35,581 nucleotides of DNA from Alphaproteobacteria bacterium (GTDB lineage Bacteria > Pseudomonadota > Alphaproteobacteria > Micropepsales > Micropepsaceae). This document shows positions 17,036-25,402 of the stretch, one piece after another; position 1 is the stretch's first letter; each line of letters begins with the position of its first letter. The notes under the pieces were generated by a model. That model had not been told where the DNA came from. It was given only the letters and a program-made list of their open reading frames with translations, and searched no databases. Location: NCBI GenBank assembly GCA_017307355.1, contig JAFKFG010000034.1:1-35581 (forward strand), given 5' to 3'. Made by a program: the position numbers and the translations under genes.

Positions 17036-18775
17036 TTGCGACCCAAGAATGGGCCGGAAAATCCGGCCGGGACGGTGGTGTTGCTTCAACAGTCGCTTCA
17101 GAAAGGGACCGAAGTTCGCGCTGCGATCGGTGCGACGCACGACAATGCGCGCTTGCGGCTGGCGTCGCAGGCGGCGCGCGTGGTGGTACTCGATTGGCAG
17201 GTCGCCGAAGAGCGCATCCATTGGGATGGCGCCACCGACATTCTGCCGTTCCCGCTCAGCAATGGTCATCCGCAAGCCTTCCTCGACGCGGTGACGCGCA
17301 CGGGCCGCGATGCGCTGGCGATGCTGCTGGACGACAAGTCTCCCTATTCCTCGCAATTCGAACTCAATCTGGAAGTGGCGTCGGCCTTGGGCGCGGTGGG
17401 CCTCACCTTCGCCGGCACAAGGGTGCCCGACAGCGAAGGGCGCACCGAGCGGGTGATCGGGCTTTTGCGCGAAAGCACGGAAAAGCAGCGCGAGATGCAG
17501 CGGCTGACCTATCTGGCCACGCGCGACGAACTCACCGGCCATCTCAACCGCAACGCGCTGCGCACCGAGCTTCAGCTCGCCATTTCCCGCGCCAAGGAAG
17601 AGAGCCGCCATTGCGCCTTCCTGGTCGCCTCGATCGACCGGCTGGCGATGATCAATGACGGCTATGGTTTCGACGCGGGCGAGGAAGTGATCGTGGGCGT
17701 GGGCGAGCGGCTGGCCAAATCCTTGCGCGCCAGCGACATTATCGGGCGCACCGCCGGCAACAAATTCGGCGTCATCCTGAAGAATTGCCGTGAAAATGAA
17801 ATCGCCGTGGTCGCCGCGCGTCTGAAGCGGGCGGTGCGCGATCACGCCATCGACACGCGCTCGGGCAAGGTCTCCGCCACAACGTCAGTGGGCGCGGTAT
17901 GGCTGCCGCTCGCCGCCGCCACCAGCCAGGAAGCGATGCTGCGCGCCGAACAGGCGCTGGAACGGGCCCGCGCCAATGGCCGCGACGGCTTCGCCGTCTA
18001 TGCGGAATCGCCCCAGCGCGACACCGCGCGCCTGCGCCAGATGAGCATCGCCGACGAGGTGACGCAGGCGCTGAAGGACAATCGCCTGCGGCTGGCCTAT
18101 CAGCCCATCGTCAGCGCCGGAAGCCGCAAGCCTGTTCATTACGAATGCCTGCTGCGGATGCTGAGGCCCGACGGGCAGGAAATCTCGGCGGGGCATTTCG
18201 TGCCCGCCGCCGAGCAGATGGGCATCGTGCATCTGGTGGACCGCTTCGCGCTGGAAACGGCGGTGGCGCAGATGGCGCACCATGGCGAACTCAGCCTGGG
18301 GGTGAATGTTTCGGGCACCGCGGCCCAGGATCCTGTCTGGCTGCAGCGCTTTGTGGAGCATGTCCGCGACAATCGCGATGTCGCCGAGCGGCTGGTGGTG
18401 GAACTCACCGAAACCGCGTCGCTGCATCAGTTCGAAGAGAATGCCCGCTTCGTCTCGCAGCTGCGCGAGCTGGGCGTGAAAGTGGCGATCGACGATTTCG
18501 GCGCGGGCTATACCTCGTTCCGCAATCTGCAGATCATGCATGTCGATGTGGTCAAGATCGACGGCTCCTACATCAAGGACCTGTCCCTCAATCCGCAGAA
18601 CCAGGTGTTCGTGCGCACCCTGACGGAGCTGGCCAAGAATCTCGGCATGCGCGTGGTGGCCGAATGGGTGGGTTCGGAAGAAGACGCCGCTTTGCTGGAA
18701 GGCTTCGGCGTGGATTATTTCCAGGGCTTTTACTTCGGCGAGCCGTTGCTGGAACCGAGTTGGTCTAAAGACTAA
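17036..18775 (+). CDS. GGDEF-EAL protein, probable c-di-GMP phosphodiesterase with degenerate GGDEF site
   Basis: This 579-aa cytoplasmic signalling protein has an N-terminal PAS-like region (about 25-140), a GGDEF domain (about 155-310) and an EAL domain (about 330-575). The GGDEF signature is replaced by AGNKF (240-244), so cyclase activity is unlikely. The inhibitory-site motif RASD (231-234) is kept at the correct spacing. The EAL motif reads ECL (370-372). Other catalytic elements are present: NVSG, VELTE, IDDFGAGYTSF, VKIDGSYI, VVAEWVG and FQGFYFGEP. Hydrolysis of c-di-GMP is therefore likely. The start is uncertain: TTG at 17036, or a GTG at 17072. It is divergent from the small protein before it. 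Confidence 0.9.
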   Translation: MRPKNGPENPAGTVVLLQQSLQKGTEVRAAIGATHDNARLRLASQAARVVVLDWQVAEERIHWDGATDILPFPLSNGHPQAFLDAVTRTGRDALAMLLDDKSPYSSQFELNLEVASALGAVGLTFAGTRVPDSEGRTERVIGLLRESTEKQREMQRLTYLATRDELTGHLNRNALRTELQLAISRAKEESRHCAFLVASIDRLAMINDGYGFDAGEEVIVGVGERLAKSLRASDIIGRTAGNKFGVILKNCRENEIAVVAARLKRAVRDHAIDTRSGKVSATTSVGAVWLPLAAATSQEAMLRAEQALERARANGRDGFAVYAESPQRDTARLRQMSIADEVTQALKDNRLRLAYQPIVSAGSRKPVHYECLLRMLRPDGQEISAGHFVPAAEQMGIVHLVDRFALETAVAQMAHHGELSLGVNVSGTAAQDPVWLQRFVEHVRDNRDVAERLVVELTETASLHQFEENARFVSQLRELGVKVAIDDFGAGYTSFRNLQIMHVDVVKIDGSYIKDLSLNPQNQVFVRTLTELAKNLGMRVVAEWVGSEEDAALLEGFGVDYFQGFYFGEPLLEPSWSKD

Positions 18776-18836
18776 TTTTGGCTTCTCTAATTCCAATACC
18801 GACCGCATTTAACTTTGGGCGCAGAGTTCGCTACTG

Positions 18837-19118
18837 ATGGACAGAGCTGTCCTAGTAAATGAAGTGAGGCGGTATATCACTCGCTTGAAGGAGCCATTGT
18901 CGCAGAGTGGCGCTGTGGCTGGATGGGAGCCTGCTAATCGAGCCGATGCCATAATGATGTTTATTGACCTCGAGAATAATTTGGTGAGCGGGGAGCTCCC
19001 AAAACCGAGTTTGATTCGCACTTTGGATAGCTGGGGTATGGCTGGCGGCGATTTGTTGCGAAAAGCCGCCGAGATCGAAATCCAACTCAGCGCTCTCTCT
19101 GATGAGAAGGAAGCCTGA
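18837..19118 (+). CDS. Small AT-richer ORF, hypothetical protein
   Basis: This ORF of 93 codons has an ordinary soluble protein composition, including EVRRYITRLKEPLSQ, ADAIMMFIDLENNLVSGELPKPS and AAEIEIQLSALSDEKEA. It looks mostly alpha-helical, with no signal peptide or membrane segment. I recognise no family. Codon use differs plainly from its neighbours, with many A/T third positions (GTA, AAT, TTG, ATA), suggesting recent acquisition or weak selection. No ribosome binding site precedes the ATG. It follows the GGDEF-EAL gene by 61 bases and precedes a palindromic repeat pair. It may be a real accessory gene or a chance ORF. Confidence 0.5.
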   Translation: MDRAVLVNEVRRYITRLKEPLSQSGAVAGWEPANRADAIMMFIDLENNLVSGELPKPSLIRTLDSWGMAGGDLLRKAAEIEIQLSALSDEKEA

Positions 19119-19130
19119 ATCCATTCATTT

Positions 19131-19231
19131 GTCATGGCCCACCGGAGTGTGGGCCATCCAGTTGAACCACATTCCAACTCCGCAGATCTGTTCAAGTCAC
19201 CTGGATGGCCCGGATTCCCGGGCCATGACAA
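19131..19231. repeat. Paired palindromic (REP-like) repeat
   Basis: Two hairpins face each other. The first (19131-19161) is built on ATGGCCCA/TGGGCCAT. The second (19201-19231) is built on ATGGCCCG/CGGGCCAT. The outer flanks also pair (TTGTCATGGCCC with GGGCCATGACAA), as do the inner ones (ATCCAG with CTGGAT), so the whole 100-bp unit can fold as one cruciform. It sits at the 3' ends of the small ORF and the minus-strand kinase gene. Confidence 0.75.
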
Positions 19232-19255
19232 TTCGGATTTGAATTTCTAGCGAGT

Positions 19256-20866
19256 TCAGATCGCGGGCATTAGCAAAGTCGCCCGAAACCCTTTTCCGGA
19301 CTCGCTTTCCAGTTCCAGAATGCCGGAGTGGAGTTCGGCGAAGGCGCTGACCAACGTCAGGCCCAGGCCCGCGCCGCTGGCATGATCCTGGGCGCGGCCG
19401 GCATGTTCGAACGGCTCCAGAATCCGTTTCAGGTCCGCTTGCGCCACGCCCGGCCCATTGTCGGTCACGGCGAGAGCAATCCTGTCTCCCTGCCGGCGGG
19501 CCGAAAGCGCGATCACGCCGCCGTCCTGGGTGAAGCTCACGGCATTGTCGATCAGGGCGCCGATCATGCTGCCCAGCACATTCTCGTCGGCTTCCACCAT
19601 CAGGCCCGGCGGGCAGTCGTCGGCCTTGATGGTGATGGATTTGCCTTGGGCGCGGGCGGTGAAGCTTTCGCGCGCCTGCCATAGCGCGCTGCCCGCATCG
19701 ACCGGGACTTTGCGCAAATCGTAGCGGCCCGCCGAAATCTTGGTCAGGTCCATGATCTGGTTGACCATCTTGAGCAGGTTGCGCCCGCCCTGATGGATCA
19801 ATCCCGCATATTCGCGGACCTGCGCCGGGGTGAGGCTGTCCGACAAGGCGCCGATCAGGTCCGAAAAACCCAGAATCGCGTTCAGCGGCGTCTTGAGCTC
19901 GTGACTCATGGTCCGCAGCAGCATGGTCTTGGCGTTGTCCGCCTGCTGGGTCACCGAATCCAGCTGCTTGGCCAGGTCGGCGAGATAATTGGTCTGGCGC
20001 CGGGCTTCGTTGCGGCTGGTCTCCAGCGCCGATTGCGCCTGCACCAGCGCATTTTCCGCCCGGGTCTTTTCGGTGATGTCGGTGAAGACCACGGCGCGTC
20101 CACCATCGGGGGTGGCATGGTCGCGCACCAGATAGGCGGCGCCGCGGGTGGTCTGCAACGTGTCGGCGGACGAGGAGGCATGATGGCTGCGCAACCGGCG
20201 CTGGATCCATTCCTCCGGCGTCACGTCCAGGGCGATGCGGCCGCTATGGGCGGCGTCGGTGATGATTGTCTCGAAGGAGCGTCCGCTCAATTCCGCCAGC
20301 GACAGGCCGGCCATCTGCGCATATTGCGGATTGCCGGTGAGGAAGCGGTCCTGGGCGTCGAAAAAGGCGAAGGCATCGGCGGAGAGCGTGATTGCTTCGC
20401 CCAGGCGCGTGACCTGGTGCCGGGCGGCGGTCACGTCCGCCCATAACAGGATGGCGTTGCCGTTGGGCGCGCGGCGGGCCTTGATTTCGATGATGCGTCC
20501 ATCGGCCAAGGGAATGTCGCGGGGCTCCCAGGCCCGGGGGCCGAGTTGGGCGAGGCGCGCGGCGATGAAGGCATCGCGTCCGGCCGACAAGGCGGCAGGC
20601 GCGATCTCCGGCAGTTCCAGCGCCACCAGCTCTTCGTAGAATTTCCCCACCAGGCTTTTGGCCGGCGGCAGCTTGCGGAAAATGTGGTTGAGATGCGCGT
20701 TGGCGAAAATCAGCCGTGCTTCGGCATCGAAGATGGTGATGGCGACGCGCAGGCAATGCAGGGTTTCGAGCAAGACCTCGGGGCCTTGTTCTTCGACCGA
20801 TTCAACCCACTCCACCGCCGTCACGCCCTGCACGCAAAGCCCCCCAAGTTCCGCACTGTGGAACAC
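19256..20866 (-). CDS. Soluble PAS-domain sensor histidine kinase
   Basis: This 536-aa kinase has no membrane segments. Two PAS-like regions (about 30-150 and 155-275) are followed by a coiled coil. HisKA comes next, with the phospho-acceptor H322 in MSHELKTPLNAILGF, then a HATPase domain with IDNAVSFT (N box), DNGPGV (G1) and GAGLGLTL (G2). All catalytic boxes look intact. No receiver or response-regulator gene is adjacent, so its partner is elsewhere. The start could be the GTG at 20866 or a GTG at 20824 beginning MTAVEWVESVEEQG; both lack a clear ribosome binding site. It is divergent from a second kinase, sharing a roughly 200-base intergenic region that contains TTAACCAT and a GACTC (CcrM-type) site. 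Confidence 0.88.
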   Translation of the reverse strand: MFHSAELGGLCVQGVTAVEWVESVEEQGPEVLLETLHCLRVAITIFDAEARLIFANAHLNHIFRKLPPAKSLVGKFYEELVALELPEIAPAALSAGRDAFIAARLAQLGPRAWEPRDIPLADGRIIEIKARRAPNGNAILLWADVTAARHQVTRLGEAITLSADAFAFFDAQDRFLTGNPQYAQMAGLSLAELSGRSFETIITDAAHSGRIALDVTPEEWIQRRLRSHHASSSADTLQTTRGAAYLVRDHATPDGGRAVVFTDITEKTRAENALVQAQSALETSRNEARRQTNYLADLAKQLDSVTQQADNAKTMLLRTMSHELKTPLNAILGFSDLIGALSDSLTPAQVREYAGLIHQGGRNLLKMVNQIMDLTKISAGRYDLRKVPVDAGSALWQARESFTARAQGKSITIKADDCPPGLMVEADENVLGSMIGALIDNAVSFTQDGGVIALSARRQGDRIALAVTDNGPGVAQADLKRILEPFEHAGRAQDHASGAGLGLTLVSAFAELHSGILELESESGKGFRATLLMPAI

Positions 20867-21068
20867 GCCCGGTTGCGGAATGGTTAGGCGGTGCCCATCC
20901 GAAGCGTGGGCGACAGCAGACGCCGAATCGCGGCAGCATTGCTAAAATCGATTAACCATGTTGCGCCAGAAGCTTTCCGAATTGCCAACGACTCAGCTCT
21001 CTCTTTAGCTTTCGTTAAACCTTGGCCGCCATGATCGGCCGGTAAATATGGTGAACGGGTCGTAAAGC
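20867..21068. promoter_or_regulatory. Divergent regulatory region between two histidine kinase genes
   Basis: This 202-base region must hold both kinase promoters. It contains TTAACCAT (20952-20959), a half CtrA-like site, and GACTC (20990-20994), a GANTC site of the kind methylated by CcrM. A six-codon mini-ORF (ATG GTG AAC GGG TCG TAA, 21048-21065) ends three bases before the GTG of the plus-strand kinase. Each of these short motifs can occur by chance. Confidence 0.35.
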
Positions 21069-22775
21069 GTGATCCGAGTCTGGAAATCCCCGAACCCGCG
21101 CCGGCTTTTCGCCCTGGTCCAGGGCGGCAAGGCCTTGGTGGGCGCAATTCTGGGCCTGGGCTTTGTCCTGACGGTGGGCCGCCCCGACATGGCGGAAAGC
21201 ATCGCGCTGGCGGGACTGGTGGCGCCGCTTCTTTTGATGCTGGCGGCGATGACGCCATTGCCGCTGGCGCTTCTCGAACAGGCCGGGTTGGCGCTGTTCG
21301 CGATCCTGATCGGATATCTGGCGGGGCTGACGGGCGGCCTGCAATCGCCCCTGATCGTGTGGCTGGTGCTGGTGCCGGCGGAAGCGGCCTTGGCCGGCGG
21401 CCGCCGCTCGGTGATCGGGGCAGGGATCGTCGCCGCCCTGGTGCTGGGCGCGATCGCGGCGATCCAGATGTCCGGCGCGCTTCCCCCTTCGCGCTTGTCC
21501 TTGTCCGACGGCTTCGTTACGGGCGCGGCGATCCTGGCGGCATTGGTGCAGGCGGGATTGATCGCCGCCGCCGCCCGCGGCCAGAAGCGCGCCGCCGACG
21601 ATGCCGCCGCCGAAGGCGCTGCGATGTATCAGCTGCTGGCGGAAAATGCGGTGGACCTGATCACCCGCCATGGGCCGGATGGACGCATTCGTTTCGCCAG
21701 CCCGGCTTCGGCCATGCTGCTGGGCCGGGATCCCGCCGAACTCGATGGTTTGGCGCCCGCCGCGCTGGCCCATCCCGACGATCTGGGCGCGGTGCAGGCG
21801 GCGTTTCTGGAATCGGCCTATTTCGGCCGCGAGGGCGCCGCCGAAGTCCGGCTGCGCCACGACACCAAAGGCTATGTCTGGACGGAAATGCGCTGCCGCC
21901 CCGCCGGTCCCAGGGCCAAAGGCGCGCCGGCCGAGATCGTGGCGGTGACCCGCGATATTTCCGAACGCAAGGCGCAGGAGCGGGCGCTGATCGAAGCCCG
22001 GGACGAAGCGATGAGCGCTTCGCGAGCCAAGTCGGCCTTCCTGGCCAATATGAGTCACGAGCTGCGCACCCCGCTCAACGCCATCATCGGCTTCTCCGAA
22101 TTGATGGAGCGGGAGATTTTCGGCCCCATCGGCAATGCGCGCTATCAGGAATATGCCCGGATGATCCACGATTCCGGCGGGCATCTGTTGGAGCTGATCA
22201 ACGGCGTGCTGGACATGTCCAAGATCGAAGCGGGCAAGTTCGAACTCTATGAAGAGATTTTCGAGCTGGAAGACGTGACGTCGGCGTCGCTGCGCTTCGT
22301 CCATCTGGCGGCGGAGCGGGGCGGTGTGGCCCTGAAGAGCGAGATCGCCCCAGGCGTCCGGCGCATTTTCGCCGACAAGCGGGCGGTGAAGCAGATCCTG
22401 GTCAATCTTCTCAGCAACGGCGTCAAATTCACCCCGCGCGGCGGCCAGGTGATATTGAGTGCGGGGCTGATCGAAAAAGGCATCGAGATCGTGGTGCGCG
22501 ACACCGGCACCGGCATCTCCAAATCCGACCTGGAAAAACTGGGTAAGCCCTTCGAGCAGGCGCAGAGCGGGGCGATGCACGGCAAGGAAGGCACGGGCCT
22601 GGGCCTGGCGCTGGTCAAGTCGCTGGCGGCGATGCATGGCGGCGAAGCCTTGATGGAATCGGCGCTGGGCGTGGGCACGGTAGTGCGGGTGCGCCTGCCT
22701 TTCGCGGCGATCAATGCGGACGGCACCCAGCGCAAGCCCGATGCGAAGATCCTGCCGTTTCGCGGCGCGGCCTGA
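21069..22775 (+). CDS. Membrane-bound PAS sensor histidine kinase, DivJ/PleC-like
   Basis: This 568-aa inner-membrane kinase has a membrane domain (residues 15-180, about five to six hydrophobic segments), a PAS domain (about 190-300), HisKA with H330 in MSHELRTPLNAIIGF, and HATPase with LLSNGVKFTP, DTGTGI and GTGLGLALV. The layout and the extended HisKA segment (ELMEREIFGPIGNARYQEYA) resemble Caulobacter DivJ and PleC, the kinase and phosphatase for DivK/PleD. That assignment is inference, since the subfamily is large. The start is a GTG with a weak ribosome binding site. It begins a likely operon: DUF1491 follows by 12 bases, then a CcdC-like gene and prfC. Confidence 0.88.
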   Translation: MIRVWKSPNPRRLFALVQGGKALVGAILGLGFVLTVGRPDMAESIALAGLVAPLLLMLAAMTPLPLALLEQAGLALFAILIGYLAGLTGGLQSPLIVWLVLVPAEAALAGGRRSVIGAGIVAALVLGAIAAIQMSGALPPSRLSLSDGFVTGAAILAALVQAGLIAAAARGQKRAADDAAAEGAAMYQLLAENAVDLITRHGPDGRIRFASPASAMLLGRDPAELDGLAPAALAHPDDLGAVQAAFLESAYFGREGAAEVRLRHDTKGYVWTEMRCRPAGPRAKGAPAEIVAVTRDISERKAQERALIEARDEAMSASRAKSAFLANMSHELRTPLNAIIGFSELMEREIFGPIGNARYQEYARMIHDSGGHLLELINGVLDMSKIEAGKFELYEEIFELEDVTSASLRFVHLAAERGGVALKSEIAPGVRRIFADKRAVKQILVNLLSNGVKFTPRGGQVILSAGLIEKGIEIVVRDTGTGISKSDLEKLGKPFEQAQSGAMHGKEGTGLGLALVKSLAAMHGGEALMESALGVGTVVRVRLPFAAINADGTQRKPDAKILPFRGAA

Positions 22776-22787
22776 TACAAATGCGTC

Positions 22788-23126
22788 ATGAGTTTCGTTC
22801 CCAGATTGAAGGCCGGCATTTTCGTGCGCGCGCTGATGCGCCGCGCCGATGTGGCGGGCGCGTCCGCATTCATCGTCCGCAAGGGGGCCGAGGAGGCGGG
22901 CGCGGTGGTTCTTGCCGTGTCGCGGCTGGACGGAACCTGTCTGCTTCTTAATCAAGCGCGCGACGGCAAGGGCAATCTGGTCTGGGCGCGGCCGCTGGGC
23001 GATTGGGGTGAGGAACCCAAAGCACGAAGCTGGCTGGACAAGCAGATCAAATTCGATCCCGACCTGTGGATCGTGGAGATCGAGGATCGCCAGGGCCGCG
23101 CTTTTGTCGACGAGCCGATCGTGTAA
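22788..23126 (+). CDS. DUF1491 family protein
   Basis: This 112-aa soluble protein matches the alphaproteobacterial DUF1491 family (PF07372) in length and pattern: LKAGIFVRALMRRADVAG, GAVVLAVSRLDG, then DLWIVEIEDRQGRAF near the end. No function is established for the family. The ATG lies 12 bases after the upstream kinase stop, so it is probably translated from the same message. The family's frequent position in housekeeping operons is my recollection. Confidence 0.88.
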   Translation: MSFVPRLKAGIFVRALMRRADVAGASAFIVRKGAEEAGAVVLAVSRLDGTCLLLNQARDGKGNLVWARPLGDWGEEPKARSWLDKQIKFDPDLWIVEIEDRQGRAFVDEPIV

Positions 23127-23157
23127 GCTCCCGAGGACCGCCAATGTCAGGGTCCGC

Positions 23158-23667
23158 ATGCCGCACGCCGACGCGCTCCGTTATGTCATTCCCGTCCTGA
23201 TCATTTTGCCGGTGCTGTATTTCCGGCTGCGCAAGCTGATGCGGCCCCAGCCTTTGAAGTTGAACCGGCTCTGGATCCGGCCCGCCATCATTCTTCTGGC
23301 CGGCATCGGCGTGCTGGCGGGCGCGCCGCCGCCCTTGGCCGATCTGCCCTGGTTCGTGGTCGCGGCGGTCGCCGGCGCGGCGGCGGGCTGGCAGTGGGGC
23401 AGGTTGATGGCGATCCATGTCGATCCGGACAAGGGCACTTTGATGACGCGCGGGTCGCAAGCCGCCCTGCTGGTGATCGTGCTCTTGCTGGCGGCGCGCA
23501 TCGGGCTGGGTGCGCTCTTGAAATTTCAAGGCGCGGCCTGGCATCTGGACGCGGTCTTGATCACCGACGAGTTGATCGTTTTCAGCGCTTTTCTGTTCGG
23601 CGTGCGCGGGCTGGAAATGTATCTGCGCGCCCGCCGGGTCCTGGCCGCGGCGCCGGCGGTTTCCTGA
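23158..23667 (+). CDS. CcdC-like (DUF1453) membrane protein
   Basis: This 169-aa protein has about four to five transmembrane segments and a short polar linker, MAIHVDPDKGTLMTRGSQ, in the middle. The segment WQWGRLMAIHVD and the arrangement of helices resemble the CcdC/DUF1453 family (PF07301). The family is named after a Bacillus protein encoded near cytochrome c maturation genes, and its function is unclear. The ATG at 23158 has CAGGG six bases upstream. It is third in the kinase-DUF1491-CcdC-prfC series, 31 bases after DUF1491. Confidence 0.75.
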   Translation: MPHADALRYVIPVLIILPVLYFRLRKLMRPQPLKLNRLWIRPAIILLAGIGVLAGAPPPLADLPWFVVAAVAGAAAGWQWGRLMAIHVDPDKGTLMTRGSQAALLVIVLLLAARIGLGALLKFQGAAWHLDAVLITDELIVFSAFLFGVRGLEMYLRARRVLAAAPAVS

Positions 23668-23712
23668 GGCCGGGTTGCCGTGGCGGCCCGCTTTTGCTAG
23701 GCCCCGCGCACC

Positions 23713-25284
23713 ATGAGCCAGACCCCTGCCAGCGAAGCCGCACGGCGCCGTACATTCGCGATCATCTCCCATCCCGACGCGGGCAAGACCACGCTCACCG
23801 AGCATCTTCTGCTCCTGGGCGGCGCCATCCATGCCGCAGGCCGGGTGAAGGCGCGGGGCGAGGCCCGGCGCGCCAAGTCCGACTGGATGAAGATCGAACA
23901 GGAGCGCGGCATCTCCGTCACCAGCGCGGTGATGACCTTCGAATATAAGAACGCCGTCTTCAATCTTCTGGACACGCCGGGCCATGAGGACTTCTCTGAA
24001 GACACGTACCGGACGCTGACCGCCGCCGACAGCGCGGTGATGGTGATCGACGCGGCCAAGGGCATCGAAGCGCAGACCCGCAAGCTGTTCGAAGTCTGCC
24101 GCTTGCGCGACATTCCCATCATGACCTTCGTCAACAAGATGGACCGGGAAGCCCGCGATCCGTTCGAGCTGTTGGACGAGCTGTCCGACCAGCTGCAGAT
24201 CGAAACCGCGCCGATGGTCTGGCCGGTGGGGATGGGGCTGAATTTCAAGGGTGTGCTGGATTTGAAGACCGACGAGTTCGTGCCCTTTGGCGGCGGCGAG
24301 CGGATCGGCTTTAACGCGCTGGCGGCCACGCTCGATCCGGAATTGAAGAACAAGCTGGACGAGGATGTGAGCCTGGCCCGTGACGGCTTGCCCGCGTTCG
24401 ACCTTGCCACTTATCGCGAAGGGCATTTGTCGCCGGTCTATTTCGGCTCGGCGCTGAAGAATTTCGGCGTTTCCGAATTGCTGGGGGCGCTGGCGGAATA
24501 CGCGCCTTCGCCCCGCGACCAGAGCGCCATCGGCCGCGCGGTTCATCCCGCCGACGAGGACGTCACCGGCTTTGTGTTCAAGGTCCAGGCCAATATGGAC
24601 CCCAATCACCGCGACCGCGTGGCGTTCCTGCGCCTGGCGTCCGGGCGCTTCCGCCGCAACATGAAGCTGAAACAGTCGGGCACCGGAAAATCCATCGGCG
24701 TGCACAACCCGATTCTGTTCTTCGCCTCCGAACGCGAAACCGTGGACGAAGCCTGGCCCGGCGACATTATCGGCATTCCCAATCACGGCGTGCTGCGGGT
24801 GGGCGATACTTTGTCCGAAGGCGGCGGAGTGGTCTTCACCGGCATTCCCAATTTCGCGCCGGAAATCCTGCGCCGCGTGCGGCTCGCCGATCCGATGAAG
24901 CAAAAGCATCTGGCCCGCGCGCTGGAAAGCCTGGCCGAAGAAGGCGTGACGCAATTGTTCAAGCCGCAGATCGGTTCGCAATGGATCGTGGGCGTGGTCG
25001 GCATGCTGCAGCTGGACGTGCTGAAGTCGCGGCTGGTGGCCGAATATGGTTTGGACGCGGATCTGGAGATGGCGCCGTACGATGCGGCGCGCTGGCTTTC
25101 GGGAACCGATGCCGAGCTGGAGAAATTCGCCGCCGCCAATCGCGGCGGCATGGCGGCGGACCGCGACGGCGCGCCCGTGTTCCTGGCCAAAAGCGCCTGG
25201 GAAATGGGCTATGTGGCGGAGAAGTTCCCGGGCGTGAAATTCTTGAAGACCCGCGAACGCCACGAAGTCCACGCCGAGAGCTGA
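23713..25284 (+). CDS. prfC: Peptide chain release factor 3
   Basis: RF3 is the translational GTPase that removes RF1 or RF2 from the ribosome after peptide release. It is 523 aa, near the E. coli length. GTPase motifs are in place: HPDAGKTT (P-loop), RGISVTSAV (switch I), DTPGHEDF (switch II) and NKMDR (G4). The RF3-specific C-terminal domain has LQLDVLKSRLVAEY. The start codon is ATG, with only a weak TAGG upstream. It comes 45 bases after the CcdC-like gene and is probably last in that operon. Confidence 0.97.
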   Translation: MSQTPASEAARRRTFAIISHPDAGKTTLTEHLLLLGGAIHAAGRVKARGEARRAKSDWMKIEQERGISVTSAVMTFEYKNAVFNLLDTPGHEDFSEDTYRTLTAADSAVMVIDAAKGIEAQTRKLFEVCRLRDIPIMTFVNKMDREARDPFELLDELSDQLQIETAPMVWPVGMGLNFKGVLDLKTDEFVPFGGGERIGFNALAATLDPELKNKLDEDVSLARDGLPAFDLATYREGHLSPVYFGSALKNFGVSELLGALAEYAPSPRDQSAIGRAVHPADEDVTGFVFKVQANMDPNHRDRVAFLRLASGRFRRNMKLKQSGTGKSIGVHNPILFFASERETVDEAWPGDIIGIPNHGVLRVGDTLSEGGGVVFTGIPNFAPEILRRVRLADPMKQKHLARALESLAEEGVTQLFKPQIGSQWIVGVVGMLQLDVLKSRLVAEYGLDADLEMAPYDAARWLSGTDAELEKFAAANRGGMAADRDGAPVFLAKSAWEMGYVAEKFPGVKFLKTRERHEVHAES

Positions 25285-25367
25285 TCTTCTCCAGCGACGG
25301 GCTTTTCGAACCCCAGAATCCCACTGGCCTGGCGAAAAACCCAGCAATATCGCTAAATTTTACTACC

Positions 25368-25396
25368 TTGCGCTACATGGTACCATGCGGTATAAG
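25368..25396 (+). promoter_or_regulatory. Promoter of the PadR operon with palindromic operator in the spacer
   Basis: TTGCGC (25368-25373) and TATAAG (25391-25396) are separated by exactly 17 bases. The spacer contains the perfect palindrome CATGGTACCATG (25376-25387). PadR regulators usually bind such sites in their own promoters, so autoregulation is likely. The predicted TSS coincides with the ATG at 25403, which implies a leaderless message. Confidence 0.65.
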
Positions 25397-25402
25397 AGTC
25401 CC

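Noticed and set aside
18809..19231. 140-codon minus-strand frame opposite the small AT-richer ORF
   Set aside because: It starts within the palindromic repeat, has no ribosome binding site, and its translation is Ser/Pro-biased without a plausible fold.
21015..23159. 714-codon open frame antisense to the DivJ-like kinase and DUF1491
   Set aside because: Antisense artefact; the sense strand encodes proteins with complete family motifs.
23047..25347. 766-codon open frame antisense to the CcdC-like gene and prfC
   Set aside because: Antisense artefact of high GC; prfC motifs on the plus strand are unambiguous.
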